Below are positions 12,128-22,920 of a DNA stretch of 64,000 nt, piece after piece. The stretch lies in the NCBI GenBank assembly GCA_023078555.1, contig CM041199.1, positions 9,057,315 through 9,121,314 of the forward strand, in the 5' to 3' direction. The stretch comes from Ulva prolifera. Lineage: Eukaryota > Chlorophyta > Ulvophyceae > Ulvales > Ulvaceae. The position numbers were made by a program, and so were the translations under genes. Each line of letters begins with the position of its first letter. Position 1 is the first letter of the stretch. The notes under the pieces were generated by a model. The model had not been told where the DNA came from and did not search any database. It was given only the letters and a program-made list of their open reading frames with translations.

Positions 12128-14922
12128 ATGTGGCTTAAGCAACTCCCAAGCCTGTCTAGGCAACACCCAAGCATGGCTAGTCTACTCCCAAGCATGTTTG
12201 CGCAGAAACCAGGTGGGTTAAGCAACTCCCAAGTCTGTCAAGGCAACTCCCAAGCCCGACTAGTCAACTCCCAAGCATGTTTTCGTAGAAACCAAGTCGT
12301 TCAAGCAACTCCCAAGCCTGTATAGGCAACTCCCAAGCATGTTTGCATAGATACCAGGTGGCTTAAGCAACTCCCAAGCCTGTCTCGGCAACTCCCAATC
12401 ATGTTTGCATAGATACCAAGTGGCTTAAGCAACTCCCAAGCCTGTCTCGGCTACTCCCAAGCATGTTTGCATAGATACCAGGTGGCTTAAGCAACGCCCA
12501 AGCCTGTCTAGGCAACACCCAAGCATGGCTAGTCTACTCCAAAGCATGTTTGCGCAGAAACCAGGTGGGTTAAGCAACTCCCAAGTCTGTCAAGGCAACT
12601 CCCAAGCCCGACTAGTCAACTCCCAAGCATGTTTTCGTAGAAACCAAGTCGTTCAAGCAACTCCCAAGCCTGTCTAGTCAACTCCCAAGCATGTTTGCGT
12701 AGAAACCTGGTGGCTTAAGCAACTCCCAAGCCTGTCTAGTCAACTCCCAAGCATGTTTGCGTAGAAACCTGGTCGCTTAAGCAACTCCCAAGCCTGTCTA
12801 GGCAACTCCCAAGCCTGTCTAGGCAACTCCCAAGCATAATTGCATAGATACCAGGTGGCTTAAGCAACTCCCAAGCCTGTCTAGGCAACTCCCAAGCATA
12901 ATTGCATAGATACCAGGTGGCTTAAGCAACTCCCAAGCCTGTCTACGCAACTCCCAAGCATGTCTAGTCAACTCCTCAGCATGTTTGCGTAGAAACAAAG
13001 TCGTTTTAGCAACTCCCAAGCATGTCTAGTCAACTCCCAAGCATAATTGCATAGATACCATGTGGCTTAAGCAACTCCCAAGCATGTCTAGTCAAGTCCC
13101 AAGCATGTTTGCGTTGAAACCAGGTGGCTTCAGCAACTCCCAAGCCTGTCTAGGCAACTCCCAAGCATAATTGCATAGATACCAGGTGGCTTAAGCAACG
13201 CCCAAGCCTGTCTAGTCAACTCCCAAGCATGTTTGCGTAGAAACCAGGTGGCTTGAGCAACTCCCAAGCCCGTCTAGGCAACTCCCAAGCATGTTTGCGT
13301 AGAAACCTGGTCGCTTAAGCAACTTTCAAGCCTGTCTAGGCAACTCCCAAGCATGTCTACTCAACTCCCAAGCATAATTGCATAGATACCAGGTGGCTTA
13401 AGCAACTCCCAAGCCTGTCTAGTCAAGTCCCAAGCATGTTTGCGTAGAAACCAGGTGGCTTAAGCAACTCCCAAGCCTGTCTAGGCAACTCCCAAGCATA
13501 ATTGCATAGATACCAGGTGGCTTAAGCAACTCCCAAGCCTGTCTAGTCAACTCCCAAGCATGTTTGCGTAGAAACCAGGTGGCTTAAGCAACTCCCAAGC
13601 CCGTCTAGGCAACTCCCATGCATGTTTGCGTAGAAACCTGGTCGCTTAAGCAACTCCCAAGCCTGTCTAGGCAACTCCCAAGCCTGTCTAGTCAACTCCC
13701 AAGCATGTTTGCGTAGAAACCAGGTGGCTTAAGCAACTCCCAAGCCCGTCTAGGCAACTCCCAAGCATGTTTGCGTAGAAACCTGGTCGCTTAAGCAACT
13801 CCCAAGCCTGTCTAGGCAACTCCCAAGCATGTCTACTCAACTCCCAAGCATGTTTGCGTAGAAACAAAGTCGTTTTAGCAACTCCCAAGCATGTCTAGTC
13901 AACTCCCAAGCATAATTGCATAGATACCAGGTGGCTGAAGCAACTCCCAAGCCTGTCTGGGCAACTCCCAAGCATAATTGCATAGATACCAGGTGGCTTA
14001 AGCAACTCCCAAGCCTGTCTACGCAACTCCCCAGCATGTCTAGTCAACTCATCAGCATGTTTGCGTAGAAACAAAGTCGTTTTAGCAACTCCCAAGCATG
14101 TCTAGTCAACTCCCAAGCATAATTGCATAGATACCAGGTGGCTGAAGCAACTCCCAAGCCTGTCTAGGCAACTCCCAAGCATGTCTAGTCAACTCCCAAG
14201 CATGTTAGCGTAGAAACCAGGTGGCTTAAGCAACTCCCAAGCCGGTCTAGTGAACTCCCAAGCACGTTTGCGTAGAAACCAGGTGGCTTAAGCAACTCCC
14301 AAGCCCGTCTAGGCAACTCCCAAGCATAATTGCATAGATACCATGTGGCTTAAGCAACTCCCAAGCCTGTCCAGGCAACTCCCAAGCATGTCTACTCAAC
14401 TCCCAAGCATGTTTGCGTAGAAACAAAGTCGTTTTAGCAACTCCCAAGCATGTCTAGTCAACTCCCAAGCATAATTGCATAGATACCATGTGGCTTAAGC
14501 AACTCCCAAGCCTGTCCAGGCAACTCCCAAGCATGTTTGCGTAGAAACCTGGTCGCTTAAGCAACTCCCAAGGCTGTCTAGGCAACTCCCAAGCATGTCT
14601 AGTCTACTCGCAAGCATGTTTGCGTAGAAACCTGGTCGCTTAAGCAACTCCCAAGCCGGTCTAGGCAACTCCCAAACCTGTCTAGTCAACTCCCAAGCAT
14701 GTTAGCGTAGAAACCAGGTGGGTTAAGCAACTCCCAAGTCTGTCAAGGCAACTCCCAAGCCCGACTAGTCAACTCCCAAGCATGTTTTTGTAGAAACCAA
14801 GTCGTTCAAGCAACTCCCAAGCCTGTATAGGCAACTCCCAAGCATGTTTGCATAGATACCAGGTGGCTTAAGCAACTCCCAAGCCTGTCTCGGCTACTCC
14901 CAAGCATGTTTGCATAGATACC
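12128..14922. repeat. Higher-order repeat copy, 2,795 bp
   Basis: Internal modules lie at +691, +1,560, +1,767 and +2,119, the same positions as in the copy at 28089 (offset 15,961 bp, including the inserted element). Both carry GCGTTGAAACC (13111 and 29072) and CAACTCATCAGC (14045 and 30006). The second marker, near 12480, is altered (GGTGGCTTAAGCAACGCCC). Confidence 0.85.
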
Positions 14923-16475
14923 ATGTGGCTTAAGCAACTCCCAAGCCTGTCTAGGCAACACCCAAGCATGGCTAGTCTACTCCAAAGCATGTTTGCGCAG
15001 AAACCAGGTGGGTTAAGCAACTCCCAAGTCTGTCAAGGCAACTCCCAAGCCCGACTAGTCAACTCCCAAGCATGTTTTCGTAGAAACCAAGTCGTTCAAG
15101 CAACTCCCAAGCCTGTCTAGTCAAGTCCCAAGCATGTTTGCGTAGAAACCAGGTGGCTTAAGCAACTCCCAAGCCTGTCTAGGCAACTCCCAAGCATAAT
15201 TGCATAGATACCAGGTGGCTTAAGCAACTCCCAAGCCTGTCTAGTCAACTCCCAAGCATGTTTGCGTAGAAACCAGGTGGCTTAAGCAACTCCCAAGCCC
15301 GTCTAGGCAACTCCCATGCATGTTTGCGTAGAAACCTGGTCGCTTAAGCAACTCCCAAGCCTGTCTAGGCAACTCCCAAGCCTGTCTAGTCAACTCCCAA
15401 GCATGTTTGCGTAGAAACCAGGTGGCTTAAGCAACTCCCAAGCCCGTCTAGGCAACTCCCAAGCATGGTTGCGTAGAAACCTGGTCGCTTAAGCAACTCC
15501 CAAGCCTGTCTAGGCAACTCCCAAGCATGTCTACTCAACTCCCAAGCATGTTTGCGTAGAAACAAAGTCGTTTTAGCAACTCCCAAGCATGTCTAGTCAA
15601 CTCCCAAGCATAATTGCATAGATACCAGGTGGCTGAAGCAACTCCCAAGCCTGTCTAGGCAACTCCCAAGCATAATTGCATAGATACCAGGTGGCTTAAG
15701 CAACTCCCAAGCCTGTCTACGCAACTCCCCAGCATGTCTAGTCAACTCCTCAGCATGTTTGCGTAGAAACAAAGTCGTTTTAGCAACTCCCAAGCATGTC
15801 TAGTCAACTCCCAAGCATAATTGCATAGATACCAGGTGGCTGAAGCAACTCCCAAGCCTGTCTAGGCAACTCCCAAGCATGTCTAGTCAACTCCCAAGCA
15901 TGTTAGCGTAGAAACCAGGTGGCTTAAGCAACTCCCAAGCCGGTCTAGTGAACTCCCAAGCACGTTTGCGTAGAAACCAGGTGGCTTAAGCAACTCCCAA
16001 GCCCGTCTAGGCAACTCCCAAGCATAATTGCATAGATACCATGTGGCTTAAGCAACTCCCAAGCCTGTCCAGGCAACTCCCAAGCATGTCTACTTAACTC
16101 CCAAGCATGTTTGCGTAGAAACAAAGTCGTTTTAGCAACTCCCAAGCATGTCTAGTCAACTCCCAAGCATAATTGCATAGATACCATGTGGCTTAAGCAA
16201 CTCCCAAGCCTGTCTAGGCAACTCCCAAGCATGTTTGCGTAGAAACCTGGTCGCTTAAGCAACTCCCAAGGCTGTCTAGGCAACTCCCAAGCATGTCTAG
16301 TCTACTCGCAAGCATGTTTGCGTAGAAACCTGGTCGCTTAAGCAACTCCCAAGCCGGTCAAGGCAACTCCCAAGCCCGACTAGTCAACTCCCAAGCATGT
16401 TTTGGTAGAAACCAAGTCGTTCAAGCAACTCCCAAGCCTGTATAGGCAACTCCCAAGCATGTTTGCATAGATACC
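14923..16475. repeat. Short higher-order repeat copy, 1,553 bp (collapsed marker pair)
   Basis: Only the 'CCAAAGC' marker is present, directly after the unit that normally precedes the first marker. This fits loss of the 352-bp interval between paired markers. A further shortening follows: 15386 on matches 18036 on at an offset of 2,650 bp. Confidence 0.75.
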
Positions 16476-19187
16476 ATGTGGCTTAAGCAACTCCCAAGCC
16501 TGTCTAGGCAACACCCAAGCATGGCTAGTCTACTCCCAAGCATGTTTGCGCAGAAACCAGGTGGGTTAAGCAACTCCCAAGTCTGTCAAGGCAACTCCCA
16601 AGCCCGACTAGTCAACTCCCAAGCATGTTTTCGTAGAAACCAAGTCGTTCAAGCAACTCCCAAGCCTGTATAGGCAACTCCCAAGCATGTTTGCATAGAT
16701 ACCAGGTGGCTTAAGCAACTCCCAAGCCTGTCTCGGCAACTCCCAATCATGTTTGCATAGATACCAAGTGGCTTAAGCAACTCCCAAGCCTGTCTCGGCT
16801 ACTCCCAAGCATGTTTGCATAGATACCATGTGGCTTAAGCAACTCCCAAGCCTGTCTAGGCAACACCCAAGCATGGCTAGTCTACTCCAAAGCATGTTTG
16901 CGCAGAAACCAGGTGGGTTAAGCAACTCCCAAGTCTGTCAAGGCAACTCCCAAGCCCGACTAGTCAACTCCCAAGCATGTTTTCGTAGAAACCAAGTCGT
17001 TCAAGCAACTCCCAAGCCTGTCTAGTCAACTCCCAAGCATGTTTGCGTAGAAACCTGGTGGCTTAAGCAACTCCCAAGCCCGTCTAGGCAACTCCCAAGC
17101 ATGTTTGCGTAGAAACCTGGTCGCTTAAGCAACTCCCAAGCCTGTCTAGGCAACTCCCAAGCCTGTCTAGGCAACTCCCAAGCATAATTGCATAGATACC
17201 AGGTGGCTTAAGCAACTCCCAAGCCTGTCTAGGCAACTCCCAAGCATAATTGCATAGATACCAGGTGGCTTAAGCAAATCCCAAGCCTGTCTACGCAACT
17301 CCCAATCATGTCTAGTCAACTCCTCAGGATGTTTGCGTAGAAACAAAGTCGTTTTAGCAACTCCCAAGCATGTCTAGTCAACTCCCAAGCATAATTGCAT
17401 AGATACCATGTGGCTTAAGCAACTCCCAAGCATGTCTAGTCAAGTCCCAAGCATATTTGCGTAGAAACCAGGTGGCTTCAGCAACTCCCAAGCCTGTCTA
17501 GGCAACTCCCAAGCATAATTGCATAGATACCAGGTGGCTTAAGCAACGCCCAAGCCTGTCTAGTCAACTCCCAAGCATGTTTGCGTAGAAACCAGGTGGC
17601 TTGAGCAACTCCCAAGCCCGTCTGGGCAACTCCCAAGCATGTTTGCGTAGAAACCTGGTCGCTTAAGCAACTTTCAAGCCTGTCTAGGCAACTCCCAAGC
17701 ATGTCTACTCAACTCCCAAGCATAATTGCATAGATACCAGGTGGCTTAAGCAACTCCCAAGCCTGTCTAGTCAAGTCCCAAGCATGTTTGCGTAGAAACC
17801 AGGTGGCTTAAGCAACTCCCAAGCCTGTCTAGGCAACTCCCAAGCATAATTGCATAGATACCAGGTGGCTTAAGCAACTCCCAAGCCTGTCTAGTCAACT
17901 CCCAAGCATGTTTGCGTAGAAACCAGGTGGCTTAAGCAACTCCCAAGCCCGTCTAGGCAACTCCCATGCATGTTTGCGTAGAAACCTGGTCGCTTAAGCA
18001 ACTCCCAAGCCTGTCTAGGCAACTCCCAAGCCTGTCTAGTCAACTCCCAAGCATGTTTGCGTAGAAACCAGGTGGCTTAAGCAACTCCCAAGCCCGTCTA
18101 GGCAACTCCCAAGCATGGTTGCGTAGAAATCTGGTCGCTTAAGCAACTCCCAAGCCTGTCTAGGCAACTCCCAAGCATGTCTACTCAACTCCCAAGCATG
18201 TTTGCGTAGAAACAAAGTCGTTTTAGCAACTCCCAAGCATGTCTAGTCAACTCCCAAGCATAATTGCATAGATACCAGGTGGCTGAAGCAACTCCCAAGC
18301 CTGTCTAGGCAACTCCCAAGCATAATTGCATAGATACCAGGTGGCTTAAGCAACTCCCAAGCCTGTCTACGCAACTCCCCAGCATGTCTAGTCAACTCCT
18401 CAGCATGTTTGCGTAGAAACAAAGTCGTTTTAGCAACTCCCAAGCATGTCTAGTCAACTCCCAAGCATAATTGCATAGATACCAGGTGGCTGAAGCAACT
18501 CCCAAGCCTGTCTAGGCAACTCCCAAGCATGTCTAGTCAACTCCCAAGCATGTTAGCGTAGAAACCAGGTGGCTTAAGCAACTCCCAAGCCGGTCTAGTG
18601 AACTCCCAAGCACGTTTGCGTAGAAACCAGGTGGCTTAAGCAACTCCCAAGCCCGTCTAGGCAACTCCCAAGCATAATTTCATAGATACCATGTGGCTTA
18701 AGCAACTCCCAAGCCTGTCCAGGCAACTCCCAAGCATGTCTACTCAACTCCCAAGCATGTTTGCGTAGAAACAAAGTCGTTTTAGCAACTCCCAAGCATG
18801 TCTAGTCAACTCCCAAGCATAATTGCATAGATACCATGTGGCTTAAGCAACTCCCAAGCCTGTCTAGGCAACTCCCAAGCATGTTTGCGTAGAAACCTGG
18901 TCGCTTAAGCAACTCCCAAGGCTGTCTAGGCAACTCCCAAGCATGTCTAGTCTACTCGCAAGCATGTTTGCGTAGAAACCTGGTCGCTTAAGCAACTCCC
19001 AAGCCGGTCAAGGCAACTCCCAAGCCCGACTAGTCAACTCCCAAGCATGTTTTGGTAGAAACCAAGTCGTTCAAGCAACTCCCAAGCCTGTATAGGCAAC
19101 TCCCAAGCATGTTTGCATAGATACCAGGTGGCTTAAGCAACTCCCAAGCCTGTCTCGGCTACTCCCAAGCATGTTTGCATAGATACC
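16476..19187. repeat. Higher-order repeat copy, 2,712 bp
   Basis: Marker pair at 16476 and 16828. Its last part repeats the preceding copy at an offset of 2,650 bp. The offset becomes 2,712 bp at about 19120 because exactly one extra 62-bp monomer is present there. Confidence 0.8.
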
Positions 19188-21383
19188 ATGTGGCTTAAGC
19201 AACTCCCAAGCCTGTCTAGGCAACACCCAAGCATGGCTAGTCTACTCCCAAGCATGTTTGCGCAGAAACCAGGTGGGTTAAGCAACTCCCAAGTCTGTCA
19301 AGGCAACTCCCAAGCCCGACTAGTCAACTCCCAAGCATGTTTTCGTAGAAACCAAGTCGTTCAAGCAACTCCCAAGCCTGTCTAGGCAACTCCCAAGCAT
19401 AATTGCATAGATACCAGGTGGCTTAAGCAACTCCCAAGCCTGTCTAGGCAACTCCCAAGCATAATTGCATAGATACCAGGTGGCTTAAGCAACTCCCAAG
19501 CCTGTCTACGCAACTCCCAAGCATGTCTAGTCAACTCCTCAGCATGTTTGCGTAGAAACAAAGTCGTTTTAGCAACTCCCAAGAATGTCTAGTCAACTCC
19601 CAAGCATAATTGCATAGATACCATGTGGCTTAAGCAACTCCCAAGCATGTCTAGTCAAGTCCCAAGCATGTTTGCGTAGAAACCAGGTGGCTTCAGCAAC
19701 TCCCAAGCCTGTCTAGGCAACTCCCAAGCATAATTGCATAGATACCAGGTGGCTTAAGCAACGCCCAAGCCTGTCTAGTCAACTCCCAAGCATGTTTGCG
19801 TAGAAACCAGGTGGCTTGAGCAACTCCCAAGCCCGTCTAGGCAACTCCCAAGCATGTTTGCGTAGAAACCTGGTCGCTTAAGCAACTTTCAAGCCTGTCT
19901 AGGCAACTCCCAAGCATGTCTACTCAACTCCCAAGCATAATTGCATAGATACCAGGTGGCTTAAGCAACTCCCAAGCCTGTCTAGTCAAGTCCCAAGCAT
20001 GTTTGCGTAGAAACCAGGTGGCTTAAGCAACTCCCAAGCCTGTCTAGGCAACTCCCAAGCATAATTGCATAGATACCAGGTGGCTTAAGCAACTCCCAAG
20101 CCTGTCTAGGCAACTCCCAAGCATAATTGCATAGATACCAGGTGGCTTAAGCAACTCCCAAGCCTGTCTACGCAACTCCCAAGCATGTCTAGTCAACTCC
20201 TCAGCATGTTTGCGTAGAAACAAAGTCGTTTTAGCAACTCCCAAGCATGTCTAGTCAACTCCCAAGCATAATTGCATAGATAACATGTGGCTTAAGCAAC
20301 TCCCAAGCATGTCTAGTCAAGTCCCAAGCATGTTTGCGTAGAAACCAGGTGGCTTCAGCAACTCCCAAGCCTGTCTAGGCAACTCCCAAGCATAATTGCA
20401 TAGATACCAGGTGGCTTAAGCAACGCCCAAGCCTGTCTAGTCAACTCCCAAGCATGTTTGCGTAGAAACCAGGTGGCTTGAGCAACTCCCAAGCCCGTCT
20501 AGGCAACTCCCAAGCATGTTTGCGTAGAAACCTGGTCGCTTAAGCAACTTTCAAGCCTGTCTAGGCAACTCCCAAGCATGTCTACTCAACTCCCAAGCAT
20601 AATTGCATAGATACCAGGTGGCTTAAGCAACTCCCAAGCCTGTCTAGTCAAGTCCCAAGCATGTTTGCGTAGAAACCAGGTGGCTTAAGCAACTCCCAAG
20701 CCTGTCTAGGCAACTCCCAAGCATAATTACATAGATACCAGGTGGCTTAAGCAACTCCCAAGCCTGTCTAGTCAACTCCCAAGCATGTTTGCGTAGAAAC
20801 CAGGTGGCTTAAGCAACTCCCAAGCCCGTCTAGGCAACTCCCAAGCATGTTTGCGTAGAAACCTGGTCGCTTAAGCAACTCCCAAGCCTGTCTAGGCAAC
20901 TCCCAAGCATGTCTACTCAACTCCCAAGCATGTTTGCGTAGAAACAAGTCGTTTTAGCAACTCCCAAGCATGTCTAGTCAACTCCCAAGCATAATTGCAT
21001 AGATACCAGGTGGCTGAAGCAACTCCCAAGCCTGTCTAGGCAACTCCCAAGCATAATTGCATAGATACCAGGTGGCTTAAGCAACTCCCAAGCCTGTCTA
21101 CGCAACTCCCCAGCATGTCTAGTCAACTCCTCAGCATGTTTGCGTAGAAACAAAGTCGTTTTAGCAACTCCCAAGCATGTCTAGTCAACTCCCAAGCATA
21201 ATTGCATAGATACCAGGTGGCTGAAGCAACTCCCAAGCCTGTCTAGGCAACTCCCAAGCATGTCTAGTCAACTCCCAAGCATGTTAGCGTAGGAACCAGG
21301 TGGCTTAAGCAACTCCCAAGCCGGTCTAGTGAACTCCCAAGCACGTTTGCGTAGAAACCAGGTGGCTTAAGCAACTCCCAAGC
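19188..21383. repeat. Higher-order repeat copy broken by the retroelement (left part)
   Basis: Starts at a marker at 19188, and its last monomer is cut at 21383 by the chromovirus insertion. The copy resumes at 27471 and ends at 28088, for a total of about 2,814 bp without the element. A one-base deletion (GAAACAAGTCG instead of GAAACAAAGTCG near 20941) and GTAGGAACC near 21291 are private to this copy. Confidence 0.8.
21379..21383. other. Target-site duplication, left copy (CAAGC)
   Basis: CAAGC directly precedes the element and recurs directly after it. The preceding base differs (C here, A on the right), so the duplication is exactly 5 bp, the usual size for Ty3/gypsy integrases. Confidence 0.93.
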
Positions 21384-21546
21384 TGTTGAATTGTCGGGTA
21401 GCGCAGGGAGCTGGGCACCCTAGCGAGCGTACAGAAACGACAGGAGAGAAGGACTCGGGTAACAATGTAGCACACAGTGGAATGACTGGAACAGGAGCGC
21501 CCCAATCGACCAAAGGTAATTGTGTCGATCACAGCAAAACACTTGG

Positions 21547-21553
21547 AATATAT
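21547..21553 (-). promoter_or_regulatory. TATA-like box in the LTR (predicted)
   Basis: The minus strand reads CACATATATTCC, the best TATA-like sequence in the LTR, about 165 bp from its 3' end, a plausible distance for a U3 promoter. Prediction from sequence only. Confidence 0.4.
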
Positions 21554-21820
21554 GTGCCCAGGCCCATCCCTGCTTTGTGCTGTCCTCGCTACGGATAGCT
21601 CTGTGGAACTGTGGAATCGCGCTGCTCGTTGATCTCTGTACGGATCAGGGTGCAGCATCCCGCGAGATCTGGCGATCTGCTGCGGGCATTGGGATTTGGC
21701 ATGTATCATCCTCCGTCAATCCAATGCAGCAACATCGTGCTGCATGGATACGCAGACGTAGGTTGGCTGGCATGGTCTTTGACGCTGCACCCTTGGCGTG
21801 CGCAAGCGCAGACCAGCAGT

Positions 21821-21850
21821 ATGCATGCGCCGCATGCATGACGTGTCATG
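21821..21850. promoter_or_regulatory. Palindrome cluster in LTR U3
   Basis: A perfect inverted repeat with 9-bp arms, ATGCATGCG and CGCATGCAT around a single C (21821-21839), is followed by the interrupted palindrome CATGACGTGTCATG (21837-21850). The latter contains CACGTCA on the minus strand, an ACGT-core motif that recurs at 22014-22020. These could be binding sites for dimeric (for example bZIP-type) factors, or simply a TGCATG-rich sequence bias. Confidence 0.4.
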
Positions 21851-22177
21851 CACTGAGCTGGCACTTCGCACTGCCAAAAGGCTGTGGCAAAAGGTGGCAT
21901 GATACATGGGATTGGTATGTGAGATTATACATGTTGAGGAATGCTAGTGGCACTTTTGGGCATGTGGAATTATGCACATGTAGCTGTATGCATGCAGCTC
22001 ATGTGCACAGCTGTGACGTGGTACATGCTGGCATTCTGAGGTATTCTTTGGTATACTTTCGCCTGGCTCAAGTTTTGCAAGGCACTAGCCTGAGATACAT
22101 ACACATGTATCCACAATTGGTGCCTGCATATCTGGAATAGGTGTGCTTCTGAGCAGACAGACTTGGCCATTACAACA

Positions 22178-22186
22178 CCTCCCCCC
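22178..22186 (-). other. Polypurine tract (plus-strand primer site)
   Basis: The minus strand reads GGGGGGAGG immediately before the TGTTG that starts the LTR. A purine run directly abutting the 3' LTR is the usual primer for plus-strand DNA synthesis in LTR elements. It fixes the LTR start at 22177. Confidence 0.88.
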
Positions 22187-22391
22187 ACACACGGGAGCGG
22201 AGCAGGGCAAACAAGAGTATGCTCTGCAAGCTCAGGGCAAGTCTGGAAGCTCAGGTAAGCAGATAAATGGAGACAGCACATTGACTTGAATGGTAGGGTA
22301 CATCATAAGACCGGGGCAATGTGGTATTTACAGAGAAGGGTCTACTCATCTGGAATACGGATGAGTGACCTTGTTGGAATTAAGGCTAGTT

Positions 22392-22706
22392 CTAGAGCTG
22401 GCTGGGGAACTCATCGCAGAGATCGTGGAAATACTCTGGCAACAATTGACGACCTGAGTAGCGGTTTATCATTTCACTCATGGCCTCATCTAGGTCTAGG
22501 ACTGCATCATGCAGCCTGCGAGTAACTCTTCTGACATGGCAGAGGTCAGTGAGGTACTGAGAGTGGTAGTCTCCAAGCGCTGGCATTGTAGTGGCATCTA
22601 GCATCAACTGGCGGACGTTCTGGAGAAAGCGTCGACGCTGGACGAGGGAATGGGATGTCGGATCTTGTGGGATCTCAGGGACTGGCAAGTTTCTAACTGC
22701 ACACAT
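22392..22706 (-). CDS. Small ORF of unknown function between pol and the 3' LTR
   Basis: On the same strand as pol, starting 214 bp after its stop and in a different frame. From the ATG at 22706 it encodes 104 residues. The frame is open further upstream to at least 22793 (TTG), giving 133. The protein is charged and probably helical (for example RRLHDAVLDLDEAMSEMINR), with few cysteines. I see no zinc knuckle, signal peptide, membrane segment or catalytic motif. Its position is that of the third ORF or env-like gene found in some Ty3/gypsy elements, but nothing identifies it as an envelope. It would need splicing or internal initiation to be translated. It could also be a chance ORF in the 3' untranslated part. 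About 205 bp without recognisable features separate it from the polypurine tract. Confidence 0.4.
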   Translation of the reverse strand: MCAVRNLPVPEIPQDPTSHSLVQRRRFLQNVRQLMLDATTMPALGDYHSQYLTDLCHVRRVTRRLHDAVLDLDEAMSEMINRYSGRQLLPEYFHDLCDEFPSQL

Positions 22707-22920
22707 AGGTGGGTTCAGATGATGGAATTGGGTCTGTCGGGTTTTATGGAAGTCACATGATGGAAAAACAGGTTGGTGCCCCGCGACATGCAACCTGGCG
22801 GATCAGATTTAGGCAGGGGTTGGCCTTGCTCCCGGGAGCCCCCTCCTCACATCACCTATGGCCTGGAAATCCCCGGCCTCACAGAGGCAGTCTGCTTACA
22901 TCCAGGCGTCCCCTTCAGCA

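Larger units (their letters stand above)
1..21383. repeat. Satellite array, left part (62-bp monomers in higher-order repeats)
   Basis: Uninterrupted tandem array. The dominant period is 62 bp: for example, the CCAGGTGGC box recurs 62 bp apart near 553 and 615. Each monomer has two copies of the 12-mer CAACTCCCAAGC, followed by a tail in one of two main forms, GCGTAGAAACC or GCATAGATACC, and then a GGTGGCTTAAG-type end. Variant monomers of about 83 bp carry an extra 21-bp CAACTCCCAAGC module. All units lie in the same orientation and no unique DNA separates them. Because 62 is not a multiple of 3, the reading frame rotates from unit to unit, so only short ORFs arise. I see no gene, RNA gene or other mobile element here. 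I do not recognise the satellite as a named family. Confidence 0.98.
21384..22177 (-). repeat. 3' long terminal repeat (794 bp)
   Basis: On the minus strand it begins TGTTGTAATGG at 22177, directly after a polypurine tract, and ends GACAATTCAACA at 21384. The ends are the short inverted repeat TGTTG/CAACA. It abuts the target-site duplication at 21379-21383. It has no protein-coding signal of its own. A TATA-like box (21547-21553) would place the U3/R boundary near 21520, leaving roughly 140 bp of R-U5. U3 holds palindromes and two CACGTCA motifs. There is no partner LTR at the other end of the element. Confidence 0.9.

Noticed and set aside
1..21383. CRISPR-like array
   Set aside because: Repeats are directly tandem with no unique spacers, the unit is 62 bp, and the context is a eukaryotic retroelement.
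21326..21709. 127-residue minus-strand ORF spanning the element/satellite junction
   Set aside because: It runs from LTR U5 into the satellite. The frame is a chance joining created by the insertion.
21520..22140. 206-residue plus-strand ORF in the LTR
   Set aside because: Lies antisense inside a non-coding LTR, shows no domain, and has a Cys/His/Trp-rich composition typical of a translated TGCATG-rich region.
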